The notes: generated from the letters alone by a model not told the origin. 64,000 nt of DNA from Herbiconiux ginsengi (GCF_900107435.1 NZ_FNPZ01000001.1:1150960-1214959), one strand, 5' to 3'; numbered from the stretch's first letter, positions 46,729 through 56,164 are shown. A program made the numbers and translations.

Positions 46729-48099
46729 ATGACGACGTCGCAGTTCCATCTGCCCGATGTGGGCGAAGGCCTCACCGAGGCCGAGATCGTCTCGTGGAAG
46801 GTCGCGCCCGGCGACTCCATCGAGATCAACCAGGTGATCGTGGAGATCGAGACGGCCAAATCGCTCGTGGAGCTGCCGTCGCCTTTCGCCGGCGTTGTCG
46901 AGGGTCTGCTGGTGGCCGAGGGCACCACCGTCGACGTGGGCACCGCGATCATCACGGTCGACGCCACCGATGGGGAAGAGGCGCCTCCGGCCGTGGCGGC
47001 GACCGAGATCCTCGGCGTGATCAGCCTGCCCGAGCCCACGGCGGAGGCCGCTCCGGCGCCCGCGCCCGAGGCGGAGAAGTCGGGCGCCGTGCTCGTCGGG
47101 TACGGGATCAAGGGCCACGTCGCCAGTCGTCGCACCGCTCGCTCCCGCGCGGCCGCCGTCATCCCCGCCATCGGCGAGGCTCCGGATGCGAAGGCTCCCG
47201 CCCAGAGGCTGGCGCGCATCCACCAGCCCATCCCCGGTGTGCCGGTGATCGCCAAGCCCCCGATCCGCAAGCTCGCGAAAGACCTGGGCGTCGATCTCAA
47301 CGAGGTGACGCCGACGGGGCTGATCGGCGACATCACCCGCGACGACGTCATCCGGCACGCCGACCAGGCGAAGGTCTTCCACAACATCGAGACGCCGCAA
47401 TGGGCCCCGGTGCGGGAGGAGCGCATCCCGGTGAAGGGCATGCGCAAGCAGATCGCGAAGGCGATGGTGGCCAGTGCGTTCACCGCGCCGCACGTGTCGC
47501 TCTTCGTCGACGTGGATGCGAGCCGCACCATGGAATACGTGAAGCGGCTGAAGACCTCGGCCGACTTCGCGGGCGTGAAGGTCTCGCCGCTGCTCATCAT
47601 GGCCAAGGCCGTGATCTGGGCCGTGCAGCGCAACCCCATGGTCAACTCGGCGTTCACCGAGAAGGAGATCGTGGTGCGCAACTACGTGAACCTCGGCATC
47701 GCGGCGGCGACCCCGCGCGGGCTCATCGTGCCGAACATCAAGGATGCTCAGGACATGTCGATGCGCACGCTCGCGGAGTCGCTCGAGCAGCTCACGATCA
47801 CGGCGCGCGAGGGCCGCACCTCGCCGGCCGAGATGGCCGACGGCACGATCACGATCACGAACATCGGCGTGTTCGGCATGGACACGGGAACCCCGATCCT
47901 CAACCCCGGCGAGGTGGGCATCATCGCCCTCGGCACCATCAAGCAGAAGCCCTGGGTGGTCGACGGCGAGGTGCGGCCGCGCTTCGTCACCACCGTGGGC
48001 GCGAGCTTCGATCACCGGGTGGTCGACGGCGACGTGGCGAGCCGCTTCGTGGCCGACGTGGCGTCGATCCTCGAGGAGCCGGCCCTGCTCCTCGACTGA
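46729..48099 (+). CDS. 2-oxoacid dehydrogenase E2 component (dihydrolipoyl acyltransferase)
   Basis: Core of the complex. The 456-residue protein has one lipoyl domain with Lys44 in the [13 protein letters not shown] motif, a Pro/Ala linker, an E3-binding domain ([19 protein letters not shown]), another linker, and the acyltransferase domain ending with the catalytic [13 protein letters not shown]. One lipoyl domain is typical of the BKD type. E3 (lipoamide dehydrogenase) is not in the window. It ends four bases before the convergent Lrp gene. Confidence 0.93.
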   Translation: MTTSQFHLPDVGEGLTEAEIVSWKVAPGDSIEINQVIVEIETAKSLVELPSPFAGVVEGLLVAEGTTVDVGTAIITVDATDGEEAPPAVAATEILGVISLPEPTAEAAPAPAPEAEKSGAVLVGYGIKGHVASRRTARSRAAAVIPAIGEAPDAKAPAQRLARIHQPIPGVPVIAKPPIRKLAKDLGVDLNEVTPTGLIGDITRDDVIRHADQAKVFHNIETPQWAPVREERIPVKGMRKQIAKAMVASAFTAPHVSLFVDVDASRTMEYVKRLKTSADFAGVKVSPLLIMAKAVIWAVQRNPMVNSAFTEKEIVVRNYVNLGIAAATPRGLIVPNIKDAQDMSMRTLAESLEQLTITAREGRTSPAEMADGTITITNIGVFGMDTGTPILNPGEVGIIALGTIKQKPWVVDGEVRPRFVTTVGASFDHRVVDGDVASRFVADVASILEEPALLLD

Positions 48100-48103
48100 G
48101 CAA

Positions 48104-49132
48104 CTAGGCGGCGGGCTTCTTCTCCGTCTGGGCCACCTGGCTGCGCCACCAGGGCGTCTCGATGAAGCCGCGCTTCAGGAAGAGCAGCTCCATCGACGCC
48201 GTCCACCCCTCCACGCCGTCCAGCTGCGAGAGCGTCGAGGTGATGAAGCCGTAGAGATCGTCGGTCGATGGCAGGATCACCTCGCAGAACAGCGAGTTCT
48301 CGTCGAGCGTGGCCGCGAGATAGCGGATGGCCGGATGCTTCGCGAGCTCGAGCGCGACGGCGTCCATCCGCGAGGGGGTCACCTTCACCGTGAGCAGCGT
48401 CTCCGCCCCCATCCCGAGCGCCGGAGCGGGCACCAGGGTGAGGATGTCGATGCACTTCGACGAGCGCAGTCGCTCGAAGCGGCGCCGCACGCTCGACTCG
48501 TTCATGCCGACCCGGTCGGCGATGGCCTGGAAGGTCTCGCGCCCGTCGTCGCGCAACGCGTCGATGATCTTCCAGTCGGAGGCGTCGAAATGCGTGGGGT
48601 TGCAGCTCTCGGGCTCGGCGTAGCGCTCGAAGCCGTTGCCGGCATCCGGGAGCGCCAGGGTGTCGGCGAAGAGCTGACGACCCCAGTCGAACGAGACCTT
48701 GTAGATGTGCATCACGAGGTCGCTGCGCCAGCGCTCGACCCCCTGGATCGACTGCAGCTCCTCGAGCAGCTGCGGGTAGTGGGTCGCGCCGCCCTTCACC
48801 ACGAGCTCGGCGATGATGTCATACTGCCCGGTGACCACGGTGATGAAGCGCACGTCTTCATGGGCCACGAGCTGCTCGGCCACCATGAGCTGGGTGCCGG
48901 GTGCGCAGTTGATGCGGATGAAGAAGGAGTCGATCTGGCCGGTCGCCCCGAGCGCGGGATTGATCGCGACCTTGATGACCCCGGAGGCGATCAAGGACTG
49001 GCCGCGCCGCGCCACCGTGGCGGTCGACGAGCCGACCATCTCGGCGATGGCCCGCCAGCTCGCCCGCCCGTCGTGCTGCATGGCGACCACGATGCGGCGA
49101 TCGAGGTCGTCGAGCGTGTCGAGAGCCCGCAC
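48104..49132 (-). CDS. Lrp/AsnC family regulator with two tandem modules
   Basis: Amino-acid-responsive transcription regulator. The 342-residue protein holds two complete Lrp-like modules: helix-turn-helix WRAIAEMVGSSTATVARR with its AsnC ligand domain over about residues 1-165, then FQAIADRVGMNESSVRRRF with a second AsnC domain. Most family members have one module. The GTG at 49132 follows GGAGCT and sits just after the hydrolase stop. It faces the E1-E2 genes with a four-base gap between stops and is well placed to control them or the peptide operon it reads with. Confidence 0.85.
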   Translation of the reverse strand: MRALDTLDDLDRRIVVAMQHDGRASWRAIAEMVGSSTATVARRGQSLIASGVIKVAINPALGATGQIDSFFIRINCAPGTQLMVAEQLVAHEDVRFITVVTGQYDIIAELVVKGGATHYPQLLEELQSIQGVERWRSDLVMHIYKVSFDWGRQLFADTLALPDAGNGFERYAEPESCNPTHFDASDWKIIDALRDDGRETFQAIADRVGMNESSVRRRFERLRSSKCIDILTLVPAPALGMGAETLLTVKVTPSRMDAVALELAKHPAIRYLAATLDENSLFCEVILPSTDDLYGFITSTLSQLDGVEGWTASMELLFLKRGFIETPWWRSQVAQTEKKPAA

Positions 49133-49134
49133 CG

Positions 49135-50043
49135 TCAGAGCTCCGTCGTGCTGTCCTTGCCCGTGGGGGCCACGCGGTGCAAGAAGTCCCGAACTGTTGC
49201 TGTCCATAGCTCGACCTCTTCGATCTGCGGAGAATGCCCTGATTTCTCGAACACCACGAGCTCCGAGTCGGGAACGAGGCTCGCGATGGTTTCGCTACAC
49301 GATACCGGCGTGATCCAATCCGTGCGCCCCACGGTGATGAGAGTCGGTGCGGTGACTCCGGGCAGCTGCGGCTTGAGGTCGTAGTTCGGCAGGTTCTTCG
49401 AGAACGCGTAGTTGTGCGCCTCGTAGCGGTACGGGGTGGCGGCGACCTTCTTCTCGACCGACGCCGGGTCGTAGTGGAAGTCGTAGAGCGGCAGGATCTC
49501 GCGCCAGCAGTCGCGCAGGTCGTCGTTGTCGGCGACCCGCCCCTCGTCGATGCGGTCGAACTTCTCCATGTCGATCGTGACGCGGTCGGAGGCCAGGGCG
49601 TTCTCGCGCGCGAGGTGGGCGTTGCCGTTGTCGGGCGAGGTGTCGCGCAGCACCATCGCGGTCACCCGCTCGGGGTAGCGGATGGCGTACTCCATCGACA
49701 TGAAGCCGCCGTAGGAGCCGCCGGCCATCACGATGGTCTCGGCGCCGATCCACTCGCGAAGGCCGTCGATGTCGGCCGCCCACTGCTCGTGGCTGAACTC
49801 GCCCGAGCCCTCGCTCTCGCCCGAACCCCGGGCGTCGAACACCATCACGCGGTACTCGTCGGCGAGCCGCCCGAAGCTGGCGCGCGGCTCGGCGCGACTG
49901 CCGAGGCCGGGAGCGCCGTGGTGGGTGATGATCACGGGCGCACCCTCGGGGCCGAGCACCTCGACGGCGAGTTCGTTGCCGTTGATGACGACCCGCTGCG
50001 CGGTGGTGGTGGCTGCCGCGAATTCGGGCGATACCTCGGTCAT
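49135..50043 (-). CDS. Alpha/beta hydrolase (proline iminopeptidase-like)
   Basis: Serine hydrolase of the alpha/beta fold, closest in layout to proline iminopeptidases. The 302-residue protein has the oxyanion segment THHGAPGLGSR near residue 42, the nucleophile elbow GGSYGGF near residue 113, the acid Asp in TVGRTDWITP, and the catalytic His in KSGHSPQIEE near residue 278. It belongs to the minus-strand peptide operon. The GG-Gly-rich HHGAPG motif instead of the more usual HGGPG is worth noting. Substrate by context: N-terminal residues of small peptides. Confidence 0.87.
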   Translation of the reverse strand: MTEVSPEFAAATTTAQRVVINGNELAVEVLGPEGAPVIITHHGAPGLGSRAEPRASFGRLADEYRVMVFDARGSGESEGSGEFSHEQWAADIDGLREWIGAETIVMAGGSYGGFMSMEYAIRYPERVTAMVLRDTSPDNGNAHLARENALASDRVTIDMEKFDRIDEGRVADNDDLRDCWREILPLYDFHYDPASVEKKVAATPYRYEAHNYAFSKNLPNYDLKPQLPGVTAPTLITVGRTDWITPVSCSETIASLVPDSELVVFEKSGHSPQIEEVELWTATVRDFLHRVAPTGKDSTTEL

Positions 50044-50076
50044 GGGTGACTCCTGTCGTTGCGTGGTTCCGTGGTT

Positions 50077-51288
50077 CTACAGTGCGATGGTGCAGTCGTC
50101 GAGCCCGCGCGGGAACGCGGTGAGCGGCTCCGATCCGGTCTCGGTCACGAGCATGCTGTCGCTGATGCGATAGCCGGCGTGCCCGGGGATGTAGATGCCC
50201 GGCTCGTTCGACACGACCATCCCGGGCGTGAGCAGGGTCGCGTCGCCGGCCTCGAGCCAGGGCGGCTCGTGCATGCCGAGCCCGATCCCGTGGCCCTGGC
50301 GATGCCGGATGTAGTGCCCGAGCCCGGCTTTTTCGATGACCGACAGGCAGGTGGCGTTGGCCTGGCGGCACTCGGCACCCGGATGGATGGCCGCCCCACC
50401 GATCTCCTGCGCCCGCCGGATGGTGTCGTGGTACAGCCGTTGCTCGGCCGTGGGCGTGCCGAGCACGAAGGTGCGCTCGCCCTCCACGAAGCGCCCGCCC
50501 ACGGCGCAACCGAGCGAGAGCATGAAGGTGTCGCCGTCGCGCAGCCGGTAGCCCGAGGGCAGCCCGTGCGGGAAGGCGGAGTTGGCGCCGGCGTAGACGA
50601 GGGCGCCCGCCAGCGGCGACACCACCACGACGTCGTCGTGCTCGGCGTACATGGTGCGCACCCCGGTGCCCGTGACGTGCGAGTTGAGCTCCGCCTCGCT
50701 CGGCAGCCGCCCACCGGATGCCACGGCCTCGCGCACCAGGGCCACTCCGGCCTCGAGCATCACATCGGTGACCCGCGCCGCCTCACGGTGCAAGGCGATC
50801 TCCTCGTCGAACTTGAGGTAGCGGGCCTCGGTCACGATCGCGGTGGGGAGGTAGGTCGCGCCCGGGAGCTGGGACGAGGCCGCCGTGAGCCGCTCGTTGG
50901 TCATGTGGGTGGTGAACCCCACGCGCATCCGGGAGCCCCCGCCGACGCGGTCGACGGCTCGGGCCAGCGAGGCGAACGGCGCCTCGATGCCGGGGAACTC
51001 CGCATACGACACGACCTCGGCCCGCGCGTTCTGCCGGAGGGCGTTCTCGCGCTCGAGCTCCGGTGTCATCAGCACGACGCGCCCGGAGCGTTCGAGCCAC
51101 ACGGCCACCGGCCGCTCGCACGGGTGGTGGAAGAACCCGGTGAGGTAAGCCACGTCTTCGGGGTCGTCGGTGAGCAGCGCGTCGAATCCGTTCTCCTCCA
51201 ACGCCGGCAGCAGGCGCTGCTGCACGCGATCGAAGAACTCGGGCGCGAGGCGCTGGGAGAAGCGCTGAGGGGTGTCGGTCAGGGTCAT
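50077..51288 (-). CDS. M24 family peptidase homologue with altered metal-ligand positions
   Basis: Pita-bread fold protein of the aminopeptidase P/prolidase family. The 403-residue protein has an N-terminal creatinase-like domain (about 1-160) and a C-terminal catalytic domain. Canonical ligands are Asp, Asp, His, Glu, Glu. Here the first Asp position is Ser258 (FMLSLGCAVG) and the second is Glu269 (RFVEGERTF). His333 (QGHGIGLGMHE), Glu362 (SNEPGIYI) and Glu383 (LVTETG) are kept. Either it uses a different metal set or it has lost peptidase activity for another role. It lies in the peptide operon. Confidence 0.82.
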   Translation of the reverse strand: MTLTDTPQRFSQRLAPEFFDRVQQRLLPALEENGFDALLTDDPEDVAYLTGFFHHPCERPVAVWLERSGRVVLMTPELERENALRQNARAEVVSYAEFPGIEAPFASLARAVDRVGGGSRMRVGFTTHMTNERLTAASSQLPGATYLPTAIVTEARYLKFDEEIALHREAARVTDVMLEAGVALVREAVASGGRLPSEAELNSHVTGTGVRTMYAEHDDVVVVSPLAGALVYAGANSAFPHGLPSGYRLRDGDTFMLSLGCAVGGRFVEGERTFVLGTPTAEQRLYHDTIRRAQEIGGAAIHPGAECRQANATCLSVIEKAGLGHYIRHRQGHGIGLGMHEPPWLEAGDATLLTPGMVVSNEPGIYIPGHAGYRISDSMLVTETGSEPLTAFPRGLDDCTIAL

Positions 51289-51296
51289 GGATGCTC

Positions 51297-52208
51297 CTAC
51301 CGGGCTCGGTTGCGCGGATTGCGCGCGTCGTTGTAGGCGATCGACAGCAGCGTCGCGGAGAGCACGAGGAGGAGGATCGCGATGGAGGGGAACAGTGTCA
51401 GCCACCAGGCGCTCGACATGGCGCCGGACTGCTGAGCCTCGTAGAGGATGCGACCCCACGACCACGTGGTCGGGTCGCCGAGGCCGAGGAAGGCGAGCCC
51501 GGCGGCCGAGAGCACGGCGCGCGAGGCGGTGACGACCACCGAGACCACGATCACCGGTGTGACGGCGGGCACGATGTGCCGCGAGATGATCCAGAGCGGA
51601 GATGTCGTCATCAGCCGGGCCGCGTCGACGTAGGGCAGGTTGACGATGGTGAGCGCTTGCGACCGCACCAGACGCGTGACTTCGGGCCAGGAGAACGCGG
51701 CGACCACCGCGATGATCGTCGCGGTGCTGGGCCCGACGAGGGCGGCGACCAGGATCATCAGCGGCAGCACCGGCAGCGAGAGCGTGAGGTCGACGATCAC
51801 GCTGATGAACCCGTCGAGCTTCTTGAAGTAAGCGCCGAGCACGGCGACCAGCGTGCCGAACGCGATGGCGATGACGGATGCCGCGATCGCGACGAGCAGG
51901 CTCTGCTGCGTTCCCCAGATCACCTCGCCGAGCACGTCGCGCCCCAGCGAATCGGTGCCGAAGACGTACTGCAGGCTCGGCGGCTTCAGCACGTCGGAGC
52001 CGTAGCTCGCCGGGTAGGGCGCGAGCAGCGGTGCGGCGATCGCGACCACGATGAGCAACGCCAGGATGACGAGCGACGCGATGCCGAGCGGCTCCCTGCG
52101 GAAGACCCGCCAGGTGGCGAGGCCCGCCCGTCCGCTCTCGGTGGCGACGGGCTCGGAGGGTGTCGACATCCCGGCCGTGGCGGCGGGATCGAATTCGAGA
52201 GAGGTCAT
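51297..52208 (-). CDS. Oligopeptide ABC transporter permease (DppC/OppC type)
   Basis: Integral-membrane half of a peptide importer. The 303-residue protein has an extended N-terminus, a first helix GIASLVILALLIVVAIA, the TDSLGRDVLGEVIWG motif typical of OppC, and five or six helices in total. The EAA-type loop is YVDAARLMTTSPLWIISRHIVP, which contacts the ATPase. It overlaps the other permease gene by four bases. Together with the SBP and dppDF-like genes it builds one importer. Confidence 0.92.
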   Translation of the reverse strand: MTSLEFDPAATAGMSTPSEPVATESGRAGLATWRVFRREPLGIASLVILALLIVVAIAAPLLAPYPASYGSDVLKPPSLQYVFGTDSLGRDVLGEVIWGTQQSLLVAIAASVIAIAFGTLVAVLGAYFKKLDGFISVIVDLTLSLPVLPLMILVAALVGPSTATIIAVVAAFSWPEVTRLVRSQALTIVNLPYVDAARLMTTSPLWIISRHIVPAVTPVIVVSVVVTASRAVLSAAGLAFLGLGDPTTWSWGRILYEAQQSGAMSSAWWLTLFPSIAILLLVLSATLLSIAYNDARNPRNRAR

Positions 52209-53167
52209 GATGTCTTCACCCGGGGGTCGAGGAATCCGTAGACGATGTCGGTGAGCATGTTGGCGAGCACCACGGTGATGGCGAGGAGTAAGAACGCCCC
52301 CTGCAGCACCGGGAAGTCGAGTTGGGTCACGGCCTCGTAGATGCCCCGGCCGATGCCGGGGTAGGCGAACACGGTCTCGGTGAGCACGGCGCCGCCCACC
52401 AGGAAGCCGAGCTGCAGGCCGATTAGGGTCGTCGTGGGCAGCAGAGCGTTGCGCAGGGCGTGCTTCCAGAGGATGCGCCGATAGGGCAGGCCGTTGGCCT
52501 TCGCGAGCGTCACATAGTCCTCGCCCAGGGCGTCGATCAGCGTCGACCGCATGGTGAGCACGTAGGAGCCGAGCTGGATGAGCATGAGTGACACGGCCGG
52601 CAGGATGAGGTGCGACGCGACGCTGCCGTACCAGGCCGCCCCGTAGGCGTCGGTGTCGTAGGCGCCGCCGATGGGCAGCCAGCGCAGGGTGAGGCCGAAC
52701 ACGAACAGCAGCAGCACGCCGATCGACGGCACGAAGATCGACTGCCCGGTGACGCCGATCACCTGCACCAGCTTGTCGAGGAATCCGCCGCGCTTGGAAG
52801 CGGCGAGCACGCCGAGCGGGATGCCGATGGCCGTGGTCAGCACGAGGGCCGAGACGGTGAGCAGTAGTGTCCAGGGCAATCGCTGCAGCAGCACGTCCAT
52901 CACCGGGATGGACTGGGTGAACGAGACCCCGAAATTGCCCTGAACGAGCTGGATCAGGTAGAGGCCGTACTGCACGATCAGGGGCTTGTCGAGCCCGTAC
53001 TGGGTGAGCAGGGCAGCCCGCGCGTCGTCCGTCATGTTCGGACTGGCGACCGCCAGTGCCGGATCTCCGGGGAGCAGCCGCAGTAGGAGGAAGGTCACGG
53101 TCACGGCGAACCAGATCGTGAACACCGCCCTGCCGAGGCGACGGAGAATGAATGAAGAACGAGGCAC
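52205..53167 (-). CDS. Oligopeptide ABC transporter permease (DppB/OppB type)
   Basis: Membrane subunit with six predicted helices. The 320-residue protein starts SSFILRRLGRAVFTIWFAV, typical of OppB, and has the GDPA loop (LLPGDPALAVA). The EAA loop is DYVTLAKANGLPYRRILWKHALRNA. It is encoded between the SBP gene and the DppC-like permease and overlaps the latter by four bases. Confidence 0.92.
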   Translation of the reverse strand: MPRSSFILRRLGRAVFTIWFAVTVTFLLLRLLPGDPALAVASPNMTDDARAALLTQYGLDKPLIVQYGLYLIQLVQGNFGVSFTQSIPVMDVLLQRLPWTLLLTVSALVLTTAIGIPLGVLAASKRGGFLDKLVQVIGVTGQSIFVPSIGVLLLFVFGLTLRWLPIGGAYDTDAYGAAWYGSVASHLILPAVSLMLIQLGSYVLTMRSTLIDALGEDYVTLAKANGLPYRRILWKHALRNALLPTTTLIGLQLGFLVGGAVLTETVFAYPGIGRGIYEAVTQLDFPVLQGAFLLLAITVVLANMLTDIVYGFLDPRVKTS

Positions 53168-53196
53168 GCGGGCTGCCCTTTCCTGTCGGCCGGGTG

Positions 53197-54813
53197 TTAC
53201 TGCACCTTGTGGGCGCTGGCGAGTGACTCGGGGTTCACGATCGACAGCAGCTCACTCGGCTGGGTGATGAATCCGTCCCATTTGTCGCTGTGGGCGAAGA
53301 ACAGATTCTGCGTGTACATGATGTTGTCGTAGACGTTGTCATGCACGATCTTCGCCGCCTGGCGCATGATGTCGATCTTCTCGTCCTGGTCGCTGGTGAC
53401 AGCGCCTTGGGCGATCAGGTCGTTCAGCTGCGGGTCGTCGACGTAGGTGTAGTTGATCGCGCCGCCCGGCAGGTAGGCAAGGGTGAAGTTCGTCACCGGG
53501 TCGTCCATGATGGCGAAGTTGCCGGCGTAGATGTCGAAATCACCCTTGTTTGTCTGCGCCAGGTAGGTGTTGCGTTCGGTTCCCTGGAGCTCGATGGTGA
53601 TTCCGGCCTCGGCCGCCGAGTCCTTCACGAGCTGCGCCCACTGGCTGGTCACGCTGTCCTGCAGCGAATAGATCAGCCGGAACGAGACCGGGAAGTTGCC
53701 GTTGGCATCGGCCGTGTAACCGGCCTTCTCCATCAGCTCGCGCGCCTTGTCGGTGTCGAACTCGTACTCCGTCAACGAGTCGTCGTAGTAGTCGCTCAGC
53801 ACGGGCATCAGCGGGCTCGATCCGGTCGACACGGCCTGGTCCTGCAGCACGACCGTGCGGATCGCGTCGTAGTCGACCGCGTGGGCGAGCGCCTGACGCA
53901 CCTCGAGCTTCGCGAGATCGGGGTTCTGCATGTTGTAGGTCATGTGCGCGTAACCCAGGCCCGTGACCTCTTCGACGGTGATGCCGGGAGAGTTCTTCAG
54001 CTGGTCGACCTGGGCCGGCGGGAGGGCGTTCGCGATCGCGTCGACCTCACCGCTCTGCAGCGCGAGGATCTCGGTGTTCACATCCGGGAACACGCGGTAG
54101 ACGACCTTGGCCGGGATGGGGGTGCCGCCGTCGACCAGCGGGTAGTCCTCCACGCGGTCGAGTTCGTAGCTCTGACCCACCTGCACCTTGGTGAGGGTGA
54201 AGGGGCCTGCGCCCACCCAGCCGCCGTCCGATCCGTCGTTCGGGAACTCGGCCACCGACGCGGCCTTCTCGAACACGTGCTTCGGCACGACGTTGCCCCA
54301 GAATCCGATCTCCTCGATGATCGACGAGTCGGGCTTCGAGAGCTTGACCTCGACCCGGGTGTCGGAGACGGCGGTGGCCGAGTCGAAGTTCGCCAGCTGG
54401 CCGTAGAAGGTGCCCGAGGGGGCGTCCTTCTTCACGGCGTTCATGGTCCAGGCCACGTCTTCGGCGGTGACGGGCTCGCCGTCGCTCCATTTCATGTCGT
54501 CGCGGATCACGTAGTAGCCCGTGGTGTCGTCGACGTAGCCCCACTCGGTGGCGAGCTCGGGCGTCTTCTTGCCGGTGTCGTCGATCGACATCAGGTGCGG
54601 GTACATCAGGTTGGTGATCCAGTAGTCGCTGCGGCTGTTGCCGATCAGCGGGTTGTAGTTCACCACATCCGTCGTCGTCGCGATGGTGAGCGTGTCGTTG
54701 CCCGCGGCTGCCGCGCTGCTCGACGCCTCGGGGGGAGCTGAGGGCGCGCAGGCGCTCAGCGTGAGGGCGACGCTCGCTGCGAGCGTCGCGATGACCAGAC
54801 TTCGTTTTCGCAT
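53197..54813 (-). CDS. Oligopeptide ABC transporter substrate-binding lipoprotein
   Basis: Family 5 extracellular solute-binding protein. The 538-residue protein has a lipoprotein signal (LAASVALTLSACAPS, Cys near residue 21) followed by a Ser/Ala-rich linker. The SBP family signature region around DDTGYYVIRDDMKWSDGEP is near residue 105 and ETEV-type hinge segments follow. The ATG at 54813 overlaps the stop of the M19 gene by one base (TAATG), with AGGAGG ten bases upstream. Ligand: peptides by context; nickel and other ligands occur in this family. Confidence 0.92.
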   Translation of the reverse strand: MRKRSLVIATLAASVALTLSACAPSAPPEASSSAAAAGNDTLTIATTTDVVNYNPLIGNSRSDYWITNLMYPHLMSIDDTGKKTPELATEWGYVDDTTGYYVIRDDMKWSDGEPVTAEDVAWTMNAVKKDAPSGTFYGQLANFDSATAVSDTRVEVKLSKPDSSIIEEIGFWGNVVPKHVFEKAASVAEFPNDGSDGGWVGAGPFTLTKVQVGQSYELDRVEDYPLVDGGTPIPAKVVYRVFPDVNTEILALQSGEVDAIANALPPAQVDQLKNSPGITVEEVTGLGYAHMTYNMQNPDLAKLEVRQALAHAVDYDAIRTVVLQDQAVSTGSSPLMPVLSDYYDDSLTEYEFDTDKARELMEKAGYTADANGNFPVSFRLIYSLQDSVTSQWAQLVKDSAAEAGITIELQGTERNTYLAQTNKGDFDIYAGNFAIMDDPVTNFTLAYLPGGAINYTYVDDPQLNDLIAQGAVTSDQDEKIDIMRQAAKIVHDNVYDNIMYTQNLFFAHSDKWDGFITQPSELLSIVNPESLASAHKVQ

Positions 54814-56021
54814 TAAACCCAAACCTCCTTCAGGACCCGCATGGTGTTGCCTCCGACGACGGCGCGGATTTCGTCGTCTGAGTAGTCGTGCTTCACGAGC
54901 CAGCCGATGATGTTGTAGAACTCTTCGGCGGGATTCTCGATGCCGTCGACGTATTCCACTTCCTCGTATTCGACGTGTCCGTGCGCCTGGCTGATCGAGA
55001 GGTTCGACGAGAAGGCGTGGTGCAACCCCACGTGGTCTCCGAACAGCGTGTCAGGTCCGAAGCTCACGTGCTCGAGACCCACCAGGTCGACGCAGTACTG
55101 GAAGTGGTCCATGACCGACTCGAGCGAGTGCGACGGGTGCTGGGGCGACAGCGTGGTGTGCGGCGCCGCCTCGATGCCGATCACGCCGCCGCGCTTCGCG
55201 CACTCGATGATCGTCTCATCCGTCTTCATGCGGTTCGTCGGCCAGAGGCCGCGGGCCCCGGCGTGCGTGATGAACACCGGCTGCGTCGACGCCTTGATCA
55301 CGTCGACGCAGGTGCGGTCGCCCGAGTGCGAGATGTCGATGGCGATGCCGAGCTTGTTCATCCGCTCCACCGCGCGCTCGCCGAAGTAGGTGAGTCCGCC
55401 GTCGCCGCGCTCCTTGAGGCCCGAGCCCAGGGTGTTCTGCTCGGAGTAGGCGATGCCCATCTGGCGCACGCCGAAACCGTAGAGCACGTCGAGCCGGTCG
55501 ACCTCGTTCTCGATCATGGTCGCCGCCTCGAGCGCGAAGACATGGGCGACCTTGCCCTCGGCCTGGGCGCGCTCGATGTCCTTCACCGACTCGGCCTTGA
55601 TCACGAAGTCCTGGTGGGCGAGGTCGGCCATCCGCACGCCGAGGTCGAACAGCACGTCCTGGTATTTCCAGCCGGCGTCGCTCGAGATGCAGCAGGTGCC
55701 GTCCATTCCGTTGTCGAAAACGGCGGTGATGCCCGAGCGCGACAGACCCTCGTAGCCCGTTGGTTCGCGGCCCTGGCGGATGTGGTCGCGCAGCTGCCCC
55801 ATGTCCTCCGGGAAGACCTGTACGTGGTCGTGCAGCGAGATGACGGTCTCCTCGGCCAGGAGCTTGCGGGTGCGCTCCTCCTCCGCCGAGCTGAGGCCCA
55901 GACCCTCGTAGGCCGGGACGCGGCCGATCTGCTTCGCGTAGGTGAACTCCTTGTAGTCCTTTCCTGCTTCCAGGTAGTCGTAGGCGGTGTAGCCCTTGTA
56001 GGCCGCGGCGGGATCAAGCAT
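54813..56021 (-). CDS. M19 family membrane dipeptidase homologue with HxH metal motif
   Basis: Amidohydrolase-fold dipeptidase, zinc-dependent in known members. The 402-residue protein has His64-Asp65-His66 (ISLHDHVQVF) where the family has His-x-Asp, then the bridging Glu165 (FALEAATM), His232 (DISHSGD), His253 (FITHAGARGL) and Asp324 (FGPDTLFGD). The Asp-to-His change at position 66 is unusual. There is no signal peptide. The gene heads the leftward transport-peptidase operon, with GGAGA before its ATG. Confidence 0.85.
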   Translation of the reverse strand: MLDPAAAYKGYTAYDYLEAGKDYKEFTYAKQIGRVPAYEGLGLSSAEEERTRKLLAEETVISLHDHVQVFPEDMGQLRDHIRQGREPTGYEGLSRSGITAVFDNGMDGTCCISSDAGWKYQDVLFDLGVRMADLAHQDFVIKAESVKDIERAQAEGKVAHVFALEAATMIENEVDRLDVLYGFGVRQMGIAYSEQNTLGSGLKERGDGGLTYFGERAVERMNKLGIAIDISHSGDRTCVDVIKASTQPVFITHAGARGLWPTNRMKTDETIIECAKRGGVIGIEAAPHTTLSPQHPSHSLESVMDHFQYCVDLVGLEHVSFGPDTLFGDHVGLHHAFSSNLSISQAHGHVEYEEVEYVDGIENPAEEFYNIIGWLVKHDYSDDEIRAVVGGNTMRVLKEVWV

Positions 56022-56097
56022 CTGATCTCCTTTTCTTGGGAAAGTCCGGCGTTGCTTTAGACAACCTCTTCGATTTCCGGCAAGTTTGTCAACTCTC

Positions 56098-56125
56098 TTG
56101 ATCTTTTTCGGCATAGATTTAGCAT
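56098..56125 (+). promoter_or_regulatory. Candidate dppDF promoter in the divergent gap
   Basis: TTGATC (56098-56103), a 16-base spacer and TAGCAT (56120-56125) read toward the ATPase genes. A TTGACA hexamer on the minus strand (56092 to 56087) faces the M19 operon but has no clear -10. Confidence 0.35.
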
Positions 56126-56164
56126 GCTTGAAACAATTCGGTAACGGCGAGGGGTGATGATGGA

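Noticed and set aside
46207-48099. A 630-residue frame extending the E2 gene upstream
   Set aside because: The extension overlaps E1beta in another frame with a low-complexity sequence. The E2 begins at 46729 with [14 protein letters not shown].
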